Assembly (NCBI RefSeq): GCF_900105595.1
Contig: NZ_LT629784.1
Span: 1,116,001-1,180,000 of the forward strand
DNA: 64,000 bases
Source of the DNA: Stappia sp. ES.058
GTDB taxonomy: Bacteria > Pseudomonadota > Alphaproteobacteria > Rhizobiales > Stappiaceae
Direction of reading: 5' to 3'
Positions 12,542-20,960 of the stretch are shown here, piece after piece. Positions within the stretch are counted from its first letter, which is position 1. Every line of letters begins with the position of its first letter. Both the position numbers and the translations under genes were made by a program. The notes beneath the pieces are model-generated. The model did no database searches. It saw nothing but the letters and a program-made list of their open reading frames with translations, and was not told where the DNA came from.

Positions 12542-12571
12542 CGCAGGCGGCCCGGTGCCGCCTGCGATTTT
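12542..12571 (+). terminator. terminator after soxG
   Basis: A 10-base stem CGCAGGCGGC / GCCGCCTGCG with a five-base loop, followed by ATTTTG, nine bases beyond the soxG stop. Confidence 0.8.
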
Positions 12572-12662
12572 GCCGATATTGATGCAATCGGATAACAATA
12601 TCGCTTAAATTCTCGCGATCTTGATTTCGGAATTGGCGATATTGATCGCCAGACGCGCGAAA

Positions 12663-13874
12663 TCAACCGATCACGTTGTGCTTCGGACCATACGGAAACC
12701 CGGTGATATTCTCGGCACCGTTCTCCGTCACAATGAGGATATCGTGCTCACGGTAGCCGCCCGCGCCCGGCTCGCCTTCCGGGATCATGATCATCGGTTC
12801 CATCGAGACGACCATGCCCGGCTGCAGCACCGTGTCGACGTCCTCGCGCAGTTCCACGGAGGCCTCGCGCCCGTAGTAGTGGCAAAGCACGCCGAAGGAA
12901 TGGCCGTAGCCGAAGGAGCGGTAGCGCAGCAGATCGTGTGACCGGTAGATCTCGTTGAGCTCGGCCGCGATGTCGCAGCAGCGCGCACCGGGACGGATCA
13001 GCTCCTGCCCGCGCCGGTGCACCTCGCAGTTGATCTCCCAGAGCTTCAGATGCGCGTCCGGCACGTGACCGCAAAACATCGTGCGCTCCAGTGCGGTGTA
13101 ATAGCCGAAGATCATCGGGAAGCAGTTCAGCGACAGGATATCCCCGGCTTCCACGATCCGGTTGGTGACCGGATTGTGCGCGCCGTCGGTGTTGATGCCG
13201 GACTGGAACCAGGTCCAGGTGTCCATGAGCTCGACCTGCGGAAAGCTTCTCGCGATCTCGCGGATCATCGCATTGGTCGAGGCGATGGCGACCTCATGTT
13301 CCGCGACGCCCGGCCGGATCGCCGTGGCGACAGCCGCGCCGCCAATGTCGCAGATCCGCGCGCCCTCGCGAATGAGTGCGTGTTCCTCGGCTGACTTGAT
13401 GGTGCGCGCGGTCATCGCGTCGGCCGCGATGTCGACGAACTCCACCCCGGGCAGGGCCTCGGCGAGCAGCCCGCGCAGTTCCAGCGAAACATGATCGAAC
13501 TCGATGCCGAGCCGCTTGACCCCCTTCGTCAGCCCTTGCAGGGCGAAGAAATAATTGTCGCGCTGCCAGTCGGTATAGGTGATCGCATCGCCGTGCGAGC
13601 GCCGCCAGGGCTGCCCGCCGTCGATCCCGGCGGAAATCGTCGTCGCGTCGTCCTGGTCGACGACGAGCCCGTAGCGGCGGCCGAACTGGCAGTAGAGGAA
13701 GCCGGAGTAGTAGCAGATGTTGTGATAGGAGGTGAAAAGCCCGGCGTCGATGTCGCGCCGGGCGAGCGTGGCGCGCAGGTCGGTCTTGCGGCGCGTCATT
13801 TCGGCACTGGAAAAAGGCGACCAGGCTTTCTCGCCATTGTGCCAGCGGGTGGTGCGAATGAGATCGTTTGACAC
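12663..13874 (-). CDS. creatinase (creatine amidinohydrolase)
   Basis: A 403-residue enzyme of the creatinase/aminopeptidase P (pita-bread) fold that hydrolyses creatine to sarcosine and urea. Similarity to the Pseudomonas enzyme, recalled from memory, runs end to end, including TSYHNICYYSGFLYCQFG, SANIDGGQPWRR-like and DTWTWFQSGINTDGAHNP, which holds the catalytic His, plus SFGYGHSFGVLCHYYGRE and GYREHDILIV near the C-terminus. Metal-ligand Asp/His sets of M24 peptidases are absent as expected for creatinase. It lies downstream of the ABC importer on the same strand, behind a likely terminator, and beside soxG, so creatine uptake followed by sarcosine oxidation is the natural reading. Confidence 0.95.
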   Translation of the reverse strand: MSNDLIRTTRWHNGEKAWSPFSSAEMTRRKTDLRATLARRDIDAGLFTSYHNICYYSGFLYCQFGRRYGLVVDQDDATTISAGIDGGQPWRRSHGDAITYTDWQRDNYFFALQGLTKGVKRLGIEFDHVSLELRGLLAEALPGVEFVDIAADAMTARTIKSAEEHALIREGARICDIGGAAVATAIRPGVAEHEVAIASTNAMIREIARSFPQVELMDTWTWFQSGINTDGAHNPVTNRIVEAGDILSLNCFPMIFGYYTALERTMFCGHVPDAHLKLWEINCEVHRRGQELIRPGARCCDIAAELNEIYRSHDLLRYRSFGYGHSFGVLCHYYGREASVELREDVDTVLQPGMVVSMEPMIMIPEGEPGAGGYREHDILIVTENGAENITGFPYGPKHNVIG

Positions 13875-13911
13875 GTCGGATTCCTTTCACTCTTGCCGAA
13901 GACGGCTGCTT

Positions 13912-13949
13912 CAAACGCAAAACGGGCCGGCTCCGTGAGGAACCGGCCC
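13912..13949 (-). terminator. hairpin terminator between ABC operon and creatinase
   Basis: An 11-base stem with one mismatch (GGGCCGGCTCC / GGAACCGGCCC) around a GTGA loop. On the minus strand it is followed by GTTTTGCGTTTG. It could end or attenuate the importer transcript before creatinase. Confidence 0.6.
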
Positions 13950-14085
13950 GCCAGGCCAAACTTGGTGCAGTGCGCTTCGCCAGGTCGGGAGGGGCCGAGG
14001 GGCCCCTGTGTGACCGCCCGGTGACTGGCGTTCCGTCACCGGGTCTCATTCGAGAAGGCGGAGCGCTCCGCTTTGTGTGTCGCCG

Positions 14086-14940
14086 TCAGGACGGCGAGAG
14101 ACCACGCAACCGCTCGGAGCGGCGGCGCAGAAGTTCAAGCACCGTCAGCAGGACGACCGAGATCGCGACCATCAGCGATGCCACCGCCAGGATGGTCGGT
14201 GAGATCTGCTCGCGCAAACCGGTGAACATCTGCCAGGGCAGGGTTTTTTGTCCCGCCGAACCCAGGAACAGCACCACCACCACCTCGTCGAAGGAGGTAA
14301 TGAAGGCGAAAAGCGCGCCCGAGACGACGCCGGGAATGATCAGTGGCATCTGCACCTTGAAAAAGGTGGTGACCGGATTGGCTCCAAGACTTGCCGCGGC
14401 CCGCACCAGGCTTCGGTCGAAGCCGACGAGCGTCGCCGTCACGGTGATGATCACGAAGGGCGTGCCAAGGGCGGCATGCGCAAGCACGACACCGACGTAG
14501 GTCCCCTGCAGGCCGATACGCGAGTAGAAGAAGTACATACCGGCCGCGGAGATGATCAGCGGCACGATCATCGGCGAGATGAGCACGGCCATGATCGCGG
14601 AGCGATAGGGCACATGCTGCTGCGAGAGCCCGATGGCGGCCAACGTCCCGAAACCGGTGGCGAGAAGGGTTGCCACCGGAGCGATGGCAAAGGAGTTGCG
14701 CATCGCCTGTTGCCAGTCCGGATTGCTGAAGAAATCCTCATAGTGCTTGAAGGAATAGCCCGCCGGATCGAAGGCCAGCATTTCCTTCGTGAAGGTGAAG
14801 AAATTCTCCGCGTTGAACGACAGCGGCAGGATCACCAGGATCGGAAAGATCAGGAAAAAGAAGATCAAGCCGCAAATCGTGCGGAAGCTGTAGTGCCAGA
14901 CCCGCTGGCCGGTGGATGTATAGGCGGGGAGGGCTGCCAT
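14086..14940 (-). CDS. ABC transporter permease, spermidine/putrescine (PotC) type
   Basis: A 284-residue inner-membrane permease with about six hydrophobic segments; the first is at residues 20-40 (IRT then LIFFFLIFPILVILPLSF). The EAA loop reads VRAAASLGANPVTTFFKVQMPLIIPG. It is the second permease of the importer, 13 bases after the first one. The general family moves polyamines, betaines, opines and similar cationic compounds. A guanidino compound is plausible here given the creatinase that follows. Confidence 0.9.
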   Translation of the reverse strand: MAALPAYTSTGQRVWHYSFRTICGLIFFFLIFPILVILPLSFNAENFFTFTKEMLAFDPAGYSFKHYEDFFSNPDWQQAMRNSFAIAPVATLLATGFGTLAAIGLSQQHVPYRSAIMAVLISPMIVPLIISAAGMYFFYSRIGLQGTYVGVVLAHAALGTPFVIITVTATLVGFDRSLVRAAASLGANPVTTFFKVQMPLIIPGVVSGALFAFITSFDEVVVVLFLGSAGQKTLPWQMFTGLREQISPTILAVASLMVAISVVLLTVLELLRRRSERLRGLSPS

Positions 14941-14953
14941 GGTCTTTTTCTCC

Positions 14954-16249
14954 TTAGCCCAGCTTGACGTTATCGATGCCGACGATCTTGTCGTAGACGT
15001 AGAACAGCAGCATCACGGCCGCCAGCAGGATGACGCCGAGTGCGGCGGCCAGACCCCAGTTGAGCGAGCTGGAAATGTGATAGGCGATGCGGTTGGAGAT
15101 GAAGATGCCGTCCGTGCCGCCAACCAGTTCCGGCGTAATGTAGTAGCCGATGGCCAGGATGAACACGAGGATCGCGCCGGCGCCGATGCCGGGCACCGTT
15201 TGCGGGAAATACACCCGCCAGAACGCCGTCCAGTCGTTCGCGCCGAGGCTTTTCGCAGCCCGCACGTAGGATGGCGAAATCGTTTTCATCACCGAATAGA
15301 GCGGAAGGATCATGAAAGGCAGAAGGATGTGCGTCATCGCGATGATCGTGCCGGTCTGGTTGTTGATCATCACCAGCCGGCCCGCGTCGCTGACCAGCCC
15401 GGTCCACACAAGGAAGTCGTTGATCACGCCCTGTTGCTGAAGCAGGACCTTCCAGGCCGATGTGCGCACCAGCAGCGATGTCCAGAACGGCAGAAGGACA
15501 AGGATCATCAGGAGGTTCGCCGATCGTGCGGGCAAGGCCGCCAGAAGGAAGGCGACCGGATAGCCGAGCAGAAGGCAGGACGAGGTGATCGTCAGCGACA
15601 AGAACAGCGTGCGCCAGAACAGGTAGAGGTAGATGCGCTCATTCTCAGGCTTCAGTTCCACGCCCTCGGCGGTGAGCTGCATGTCGGCCGCATTCAGGAA
15701 GTAGCCCGGCGTGATCGTCGGCGAATAGCGCTTCAAGACGGCCCATGTCTCGATGGTGCCCCAGTCCTTGTCGATGTCGATGAAGCGTTCTTTCGTCGCC
15801 TCTTCCGGATCCATGCGCCCGACCCGGCGTCCGGTCTTGCGGAACAGGCTCGACATGCCCGAGGCCTCGTAGTTCAGACGCGAGCCGAGACGGGTATGGG
15901 TCTTTTCCTCGACCGCGACCCTGAGGTCCTCGTAGAGCGCTGTGAAGGTCGTCTGATCGGGGATCTCCCCGGTCTCCGGATCCCACGACGACAGCGCCTC
16001 GACTGTCTTGGGCAGTGTTTCGGACACGATGCCGTTTTCGACGGATCTAAACAGCATGTCCGCGATCGGAGCGGCGAAGGTGATAAGGACGAACAGCAGC
16101 AGCGGAGCGATCAGTGCCAGCGCCCGCAGTTTCTCGCGCCGCAGCGCCCTCGCCAGGCTGACCTTGAGCGGCGTGCCGTCACGGGTGGTAAGCACCTGGG
16201 GATTTTCATCCGGGCCGGTGTCTGTGCTTGCAGGTGTCTGGGTGTTCAT
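14954..16249 (-). CDS. ABC transporter permease, PotB type, with large periplasmic insertion
   Basis: A 431-residue permease, clearly longer than ordinary PotB (about 275-300). After a cytosolic N-terminus and a first membrane segment near residues 42-62 (ALALIAPLLLFVLITFAAPI), about 140 polar residues (including DPETGEIPDQTTF and RVGRMDPEEATKERF) precede the remaining membrane helices. This insert should lie in the periplasm, next to the binding protein. The EAA loop is VRAAKSLGANDWTAFWRVYFPQ. The start at ATG 16249 gives a plausible cytosolic head. A strong terminator stands between it and the binding-protein gene upstream, so it is expressed less than the binding protein. Confidence 0.88.
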   Translation of the reverse strand: MNTQTPASTDTGPDENPQVLTTRDGTPLKVSLARALRREKLRALALIAPLLLFVLITFAAPIADMLFRSVENGIVSETLPKTVEALSSWDPETGEIPDQTTFTALYEDLRVAVEEKTHTRLGSRLNYEASGMSSLFRKTGRRVGRMDPEEATKERFIDIDKDWGTIETWAVLKRYSPTITPGYFLNAADMQLTAEGVELKPENERIYLYLFWRTLFLSLTITSSCLLLGYPVAFLLAALPARSANLLMILVLLPFWTSLLVRTSAWKVLLQQQGVINDFLVWTGLVSDAGRLVMINNQTGTIIAMTHILLPFMILPLYSVMKTISPSYVRAAKSLGANDWTAFWRVYFPQTVPGIGAGAILVFILAIGYYITPELVGGTDGIFISNRIAYHISSSLNWGLAAALGVILLAAVMLLFYVYDKIVGIDNVKLG

Positions 16250-16451
16250 CGGGACGCCCCGTCGGAAGGAAGTTTTCTGATTGCAGCGTCTTGGCGTCGA
16301 AGCCCCACCGTAAATCCGGCGTCTCCGGCGCGAAACCGCCGTTTCTTGTCCGCCCCCATCCGGCTTGATCCGGCTTGGCAGACCGCCCGTTCATTGAGGC
16401 GTCGGCAGCGGAAGGACAGCCTGGCGCCTATCGCCGGGACTGTGCAGATCG

Positions 16452-16481
16452 AAAAAAGCGGCGGAGCAAGGGCTCCGCCGC
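16452..16481 (-). terminator. strong terminator after the ABC binding-protein gene
   Basis: A 10-base perfect stem (GCGGCGGAGC / GCTCCGCCGC, loop AAGG) followed on the minus strand by six Ts. It sits 11 bases beyond the binding-protein stop and probably gives partial read-through into the permeases. Confidence 0.85.
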
Positions 16482-16491
16482 CAGACGGGGA

Positions 16492-17592
16492 TTATCCCGC
16501 GAGCCATGCCTGGAACTTGGCGTCCAGGTCGTCACGATAGTCAGCCCACCATAAGTAGTTGTAGAGGAAGGTGTTCTGAGAATTCTCGGGATCGGTCGGC
16601 ATGTGCGGCGCCATCTTGATGCCGAGTTCCGCGTGCTCTCCAACGAGCGGCGCGGACGACTTGCGAGCCGGGCCGTAGGAGATGTACTTGGCCTGATCTG
16701 CGAGACGCTGTGTGTCGGTCGCGAAGTTCAGGTAGTCCATCACCGCTGCCTTGCGATCGTCCGGAAGACCAGCCGGAACGATCCAGCCGTCAAGGTCGAA
16801 CACCTGGGCGTCCCAGAGCATCTTCACGGGCTGATCCTGCTCCTCGATGAGCGAGAACAGGCGACCGTTGTAGGTCGAGCCCATGACGACTTCACCGTCG
16901 GCGAGCAGCTGCGGCGTTTCGGCGCCGGCCGACCACCAGATGGTCTGGTCCTTGATCGTCTCGAGCTTGGCGAGGGCGCGGCTCACGCCTTCTTCGGTCT
17001 CCAGCACGTCATAGACATCGCCCTTCGCGACACCGTCGCAAAGCAGGGCCCATTCCATGTTGTTGATCGGGCGCTTCTCGAGCGAGCGCTTGCCCGGGAA
17101 CGTTTCCAGGTCGAAGACGGCGCAAATGTCTTCCGGCTCCTTGCCGTTCCAGGCCTCGACGTCGGTCCGGTATCCGAAGGTCGTCGAATAGACGATCTGC
17201 GGAATGAAGCAATCGGAGACGAGCAGGTCGCCGAAATCCTCGGAGGCCGGCGTCCCGTCGGGTGCCGCTGCAAGGACCTCATCGTGATCGATTTCCATCG
17301 CCAGGCCTTCGTCGCACAGGCGGATGGCGTCGGAGGCGACGACGTCGACCAGATCCCAGGTCACGTTGCCGGCTTCGTTCATGGCGCGCAGCTTGGCGAC
17401 GGCTTCGTTGGACGATTCGTCATTGATGATCGTGACGTCCGGGTTCGCCGCCATGTAGGGCTTGTGATAAGCCTCATTCTGCGAATTCGAGTAAGCGCCG
17501 CCCCACGACACGATGGTCAGGTCGATGGCCATCGCCCCCGACGTCATCATCGCGGTAGCCGCGCCTGCAAGCAGGAGTGTTTTGAAATACAT
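16492..17592 (-). CDS. periplasmic substrate-binding protein, PotD/PotF type
   Basis: A 366-residue extracellular solute-binding protein. Residues 1-22 (MYFKTLLLAGAATAMMTSGAMA) are a cleavable signal peptide; the mature part opens with IDLTIVSWGGAYSNSQNEAYHKPY, typical of family-1 polyamine-type binders. The start at 17592 fits the signal peptide; the longer frame to 17703 does not. It is placed between the ATPase gene and the permease genes. Aromatic residues such as WWSAGAETPQLL and YLWWADYRDD suggest a cation-binding aromatic pocket, as used for quaternary ammonium or guanidinium groups. The ligand is inferred (creatine or a betaine), not shown. Confidence 0.88.
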   Translation of the reverse strand: MYFKTLLLAGAATAMMTSGAMAIDLTIVSWGGAYSNSQNEAYHKPYMAANPDVTIINDESSNEAVAKLRAMNEAGNVTWDLVDVVASDAIRLCDEGLAMEIDHDEVLAAAPDGTPASEDFGDLLVSDCFIPQIVYSTTFGYRTDVEAWNGKEPEDICAVFDLETFPGKRSLEKRPINNMEWALLCDGVAKGDVYDVLETEEGVSRALAKLETIKDQTIWWSAGAETPQLLADGEVVMGSTYNGRLFSLIEEQDQPVKMLWDAQVFDLDGWIVPAGLPDDRKAAVMDYLNFATDTQRLADQAKYISYGPARKSSAPLVGEHAELGIKMAPHMPTDPENSQNTFLYNYLWWADYRDDLDAKFQAWLAG

Positions 17593-17695
17593 GGAGTAAG
17601 TCTCCTCATTTTGGTGTTCGCCCGAGGCACGCCTCGGGAACGGCTGCGGGCGCGATGTCGCGCGCCGCAATAGCTTGTGAGGCCGCCAGAAGGCT

Positions 17696-18790
17696 TCAGG
17701 CAACGGCGTCGAGCGCCTTGCAGTCGCCGGCGGCCCAGCCGATCTCGACCGTTTGTCCGGTCTTCAGATCGCGCTTTTCGCCACGGTTGCGGACCTTGAC
17801 GACAAAATCGTTATTGTCGGCAACGGTCATCCGCACGCGAATATGGTCACCAAGATAGATCATTTCCTCGATCTGACCAGAAACCAGGTTGTCCATGGCG
17901 TCATTCGTGTCGAATTCGACACGTTCCGGACGCAGGGAAATGGTGGTGCGCGACCCCACGCCGTCGATGTTGACGGCATCCGCCTTGAGAAGCGTCCCGT
18001 CATCCAGACGCACGGCGCAGGTCTTGCCTTCTACGGATTCGACGGTCCCACTCAACTTGTTGTTTTCACCGATGAACTGGGCGACGAAGGAGTTTTTCGG
18101 ATCTTCGTAGAGTTCGTCGGGGCGCGAAAGCTGCTGGATCACGCCATCGTTGAACACGGCCACGCGGTCAGACATCGTCAGTGCTTCGGTCTGATCGTGG
18201 GTCACGTAAACAATCGAAACGCCGATATTGTCGTGGATGTGCTTGATCTCATACTGCATCTGCTCGCGCAGCTGCTTGTCGAGCGCACCCAGCGGTTCGT
18301 CCATGAGGACGAGTTCCGGATCGAACACCAGGGCGCGGGCCACGGCCACGCGCTGCTGCTGACCGCCGGACAGCTGTCCCGGCCGGCGCGACCCGAAATG
18401 GCCGAGCTCGACCATCTCCAGCGCCCGCTTGACCTTCGTTTCCTGCTCCGCCTTGTTCATACCGCGCACCTGCAGCGGAAACGCGAGGTTTTCCGCCACG
18501 CTCATATGCGGAAACAGGGCGTAGTTCTGGAACACCATGCCGATGCCGCGCTTGTGCGGCTGCACGTTGTTGATCGGCCGGTCGTTGAGGAAGATCTCGC
18601 CGTGCGTCGCCGGCTCAAACCCAGCCAGCATCATCAGGCAGGTGGTTTTACCCGACCCCGACGGCCCGAGCATGGTGAGGAACTCGCCAGGCGGAATGTC
18701 CAGGTTCAGGTTTTTAACGACGAGTGTTTCGCCGTCGTAGCTTTTCTGCACGTTCTCGTAACGGACTGCAGCGCCCTTGGTCTCTGTCAT
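17696..18790 (-). CDS. ABC transporter ATP-binding protein, PotA type
   Basis: A 364-residue ATPase energising the importer whose other parts follow on the same strand. Walker A is GPSGSGKTT (around residue 42), the signature is LSGGQQQRVAVARAL, Walker B is LVLMDEPLGALD and the switch is VTHDQ. The last 110 residues form the TOBE-type regulatory domain (ISLRPERVEFDTND). The ATG at 18790 was chosen; a further upstream frame adds only unrelated residues. The promoter for the whole importer should be in the 325-base gap above it. Confidence 0.92.
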   Translation of the reverse strand: MTETKGAAVRYENVQKSYDGETLVVKNLNLDIPPGEFLTMLGPSGSGKTTCLMMLAGFEPATHGEIFLNDRPINNVQPHKRGIGMVFQNYALFPHMSVAENLAFPLQVRGMNKAEQETKVKRALEMVELGHFGSRRPGQLSGGQQQRVAVARALVFDPELVLMDEPLGALDKQLREQMQYEIKHIHDNIGVSIVYVTHDQTEALTMSDRVAVFNDGVIQQLSRPDELYEDPKNSFVAQFIGENNKLSGTVESVEGKTCAVRLDDGTLLKADAVNIDGVGSRTTISLRPERVEFDTNDAMDNLVSGQIEEMIYLGDHIRVRMTVADNNDFVVKVRNRGEKRDLKTGQTVEIGWAAGDCKALDAVA

Positions 18791-19115
18791 CTGTGCCCCT
18801 AAGCAATACATAGCAAGGGACACGCTCTCCCGACACAAAGACGGAGCGTAACGCGCTGTTCCCCTGCCACGAACTCTTTGTGGTTCGTTTCAAGACCCTG
18901 AAAGTCGACACAGCTAAGCAAAATTTGACTCACAATGAAAGGGGGGTGTCGGAAAATTTGTTAAAATTGCGAAGAAAAACAAAGCCATGCTGTTGCGCAA
19001 GGCAGGTGCCTGCGCGATTTGCCTGTTATTTTGGCAGCACAGCATACATGCGGAGTATGCTTGCCGGGGTCCGTGCGAAATGCGTATTCCGTCCAAGGGG
19101 CATTACACACGCGAC
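18791..19115. other. intergenic: probable promoter region of the ABC importer
   Basis: No gene is supported. The stretch is AT-rich compared with its flanks, with a run of A/T-rich sequence near 18910-18990, and should hold the importer promoter (minus strand) plus the end of the mttB transcript. I could not pick out a specific operator. Confidence 0.45.
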
Positions 19116-20657
19116 TTAGATGTTGCTGTCTGGAAATTCCGCCTTGCGCTGCGACATGAAGCTGATCAGGGCTTCGTCGATGGCCTCATCGAGCGCAGGC
19201 GCCTCGTAGCTTGCAAGTACCTGTTTCCATTTGTTATTCGCCCGAATTCCGGCATCCAGTCCGCCATCCGCGCTCCATTGTTCGTAGGAATTGTTGTCGG
19301 CGATCGACGAACGGTAGAAGGCGGTTTCGAAGTTGCGCTGGGTGTGGGCGGCGCCGAGGAAATGCCCGCCGGGACCGACCTCCGCCAGCGCATCCATCGC
19401 CTGTGCCTCCTCGGACAGATCGATGCCCTTGGCCAGCACATGCATCATTCCGAGTTGATCCGCATCCATGACGAATTTCTCATAGGACGAGCAAAGCCCG
19501 CCTTCCAGCCAGCCGGCGGAATGGAGGGCGAAGTTCACCCCCGACAGGACGGTCGCCATGATCGTCTGGGTGGATTCCTGCGCCGATTGCGCGTCCGGGG
19601 TCTTGGAGGCGGTGAAGGACCCGCCGGAGCGGAACGGAAGTCCTGCGCGGCGTGCAAGCTTCGCCGCGCCATTGAGCAGCAATGTGCCCTCCGGCGAGCC
19701 GAAGGTGGGCGCGCCCGACTGCATGGAGATGGAGGAAACGAAGGCGCCGAAGACGACCGGCGCGCCGGGGCGCACCAACTGGGTGAGCGCGCAGCCGGCC
19801 AGCGCCTCGGCGAGCAGCTGGGCCAGCGTGCCGGCCACGGTCACGGGGCTCATCGCGCCGGCAAGGATGAAGGGCGAGACGATGCAGGCCTGGTTGGCGG
19901 CGGCATAGACCTTGAGCGCGCCAAGCATCGTCGCGTCGAAGACAAGCGGCGAGTTGGCGTTGATCAGCTGGATCATCACGCAGTTTTCGTCGACGAAGGC
20001 GTCGCCGAACACAAGCCGCGCCATGGCGACGGAATCCTCCGCACGCTCCGGGGCGGTGACCGACCCCATGAACGGCTTGTCGGAGTATTTCAGGTGGGAA
20101 TACACCATGTCGAAATGGCGCTTGTTGACCGGCAGGTCGACCGGCTCGCACACGGTGCCGCCCGAATGATGCAGAAAGGGCGAGGCATAGGCCAGCTTCA
20201 CGAAGTTCCGGAAATCCTCGATCGTGCCGTAGCGTCGTCCCCGGTCGAGGTCGGTCACGAAGGGCGGGCCGTAGACCGGCGCGAAGACGGTGTTGTTGCC
20301 GCCGATCTCCACATTGCGCGCCGGGTTGCGGGCGTGCTGGGTGAATTGCGCCGGTGCCGTCTTGATCAACTCGCGCAGTAGCCCCTTGGGAAAGCGCACC
20401 CGCTCGCCGTCGACATCCGCGCCGGCGTCCTTCCAGATCTTCAGCGTCTCGGGATCGTCGCGGAACTCCAGCCCGATCTCGGAGAGCAGCCGGTCGGCGT
20501 TGGCCTCGATGGTTTCCGCGCCCTCGTCGCTCAGGATGTCGTAGAGTGGGAGGTTGCGCGAGATGTAGGGAATGCTCGCACCCGCTTCCGCGCCGCGCCG
20601 CTTTTGCGTGCGTGCCGCCCGTCCGCGCCGTCCCGCGCGCTCTGCCTGTTCGCTCAT
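19116..20657 (-). CDS. mttB: MttB-family quaternary amine:corrinoid methyltransferase (non-pyrrolysine)
   Basis: A 513-residue methyltransferase of the trimethylamine MttB superfamily. The frame has no internal amber codon, so it is the pyrrolysine-free branch whose characterised members demethylate glycine betaine, proline betaine or carnitine. Landmarks include DILSDEGAETIEANADRLLSEIG at the N-terminal side and GGHFLGAAHTQRNFETAFYRS near the C-terminus. Residues 8-26 are an Arg-rich head (RAGRRGRAARTQKRRG). It would move a methyl group to the corrinoid protein encoded at 39315-40022. It stands divergent from the dimethylglycine-dehydrogenase-type gene, consistent with betaine being converted to dimethylglycine and then oxidised. 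Confidence 0.9.
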   Translation of the reverse strand: MSEQAERAGRRGRAARTQKRRGAEAGASIPYISRNLPLYDILSDEGAETIEANADRLLSEIGLEFRDDPETLKIWKDAGADVDGERVRFPKGLLRELIKTAPAQFTQHARNPARNVEIGGNNTVFAPVYGPPFVTDLDRGRRYGTIEDFRNFVKLAYASPFLHHSGGTVCEPVDLPVNKRHFDMVYSHLKYSDKPFMGSVTAPERAEDSVAMARLVFGDAFVDENCVMIQLINANSPLVFDATMLGALKVYAAANQACIVSPFILAGAMSPVTVAGTLAQLLAEALAGCALTQLVRPGAPVVFGAFVSSISMQSGAPTFGSPEGTLLLNGAAKLARRAGLPFRSGGSFTASKTPDAQSAQESTQTIMATVLSGVNFALHSAGWLEGGLCSSYEKFVMDADQLGMMHVLAKGIDLSEEAQAMDALAEVGPGGHFLGAAHTQRNFETAFYRSSIADNNSYEQWSADGGLDAGIRANNKWKQVLASYEAPALDEAIDEALISFMSQRKAEFPDSNI

Positions 20658-20960
20658 CTTTGAAACTCAACCTCGTGTGTCGGGCTCGTCCGTTTCACTG
20701 TGCGCCCGATTGTCCGTGCCCTGCGGCCCGAAAGCGTCGCGCGATTTCCTAAAAACGTCATGCCCGCGAACGCGATGACAAGCGCGCCGTCATGTCGCGC
20801 GCGGGCGGTCTGGTGCGGACGGTCGATTTGGATCGGCTTGTCGTCGCGGCGACATCCCGATGACGCAATTGAACAACCCGGCGGCCGGTTTTCCCGCGAT
20901 ACTGCCGGCACGAAAGACAGGCTCCGGCGTGCGCCCGGCGAGGATTGAGAGGGATGAAGG
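20658..20960. other. divergent promoter region between mttB and the flavoprotein gene
   Basis: No gene is supported in these 303 bases. It must hold the promoters for both divergent genes and also carries a degenerate extragenic palindrome with GTCAT/ATGAC ends. AGGATG immediately before 20961 includes the ribosome binding site of the flavoprotein gene (GGGATGAAGG). Confidence 0.5.
20757..20779. repeat. extragenic palindrome, GTCAT...ATGAC ends
   Basis: GTCAT and ATGAC ends enclose inner CGCG/CGCG arms around an AA centre. The ends match those of the larger repeat at 23607-23759, on the other side of the flavoprotein gene. It looks like a worn copy of the same dispersed repeat class. Confidence 0.45.

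Noticed and set aside
12663..13874. M24 metallopeptidase (Xaa-Pro aminopeptidase) or DddP-like DMSP lyase
   Set aside because: End-to-end match to creatinase, including GINTDGAHNP; fold-sharing alternatives fit worse.
14939..16540. 533-codon plus-strand frame opposite the PotB-type permease
   Set aside because: Antisense of a clear membrane protein; composition is charged and repetitive with no similarity.
19116..20657. Pyrrolysine-type (amber-containing) MttB
   Set aside because: The full-length frame has no internal amber codon, so this is the non-pyrrolysine branch.
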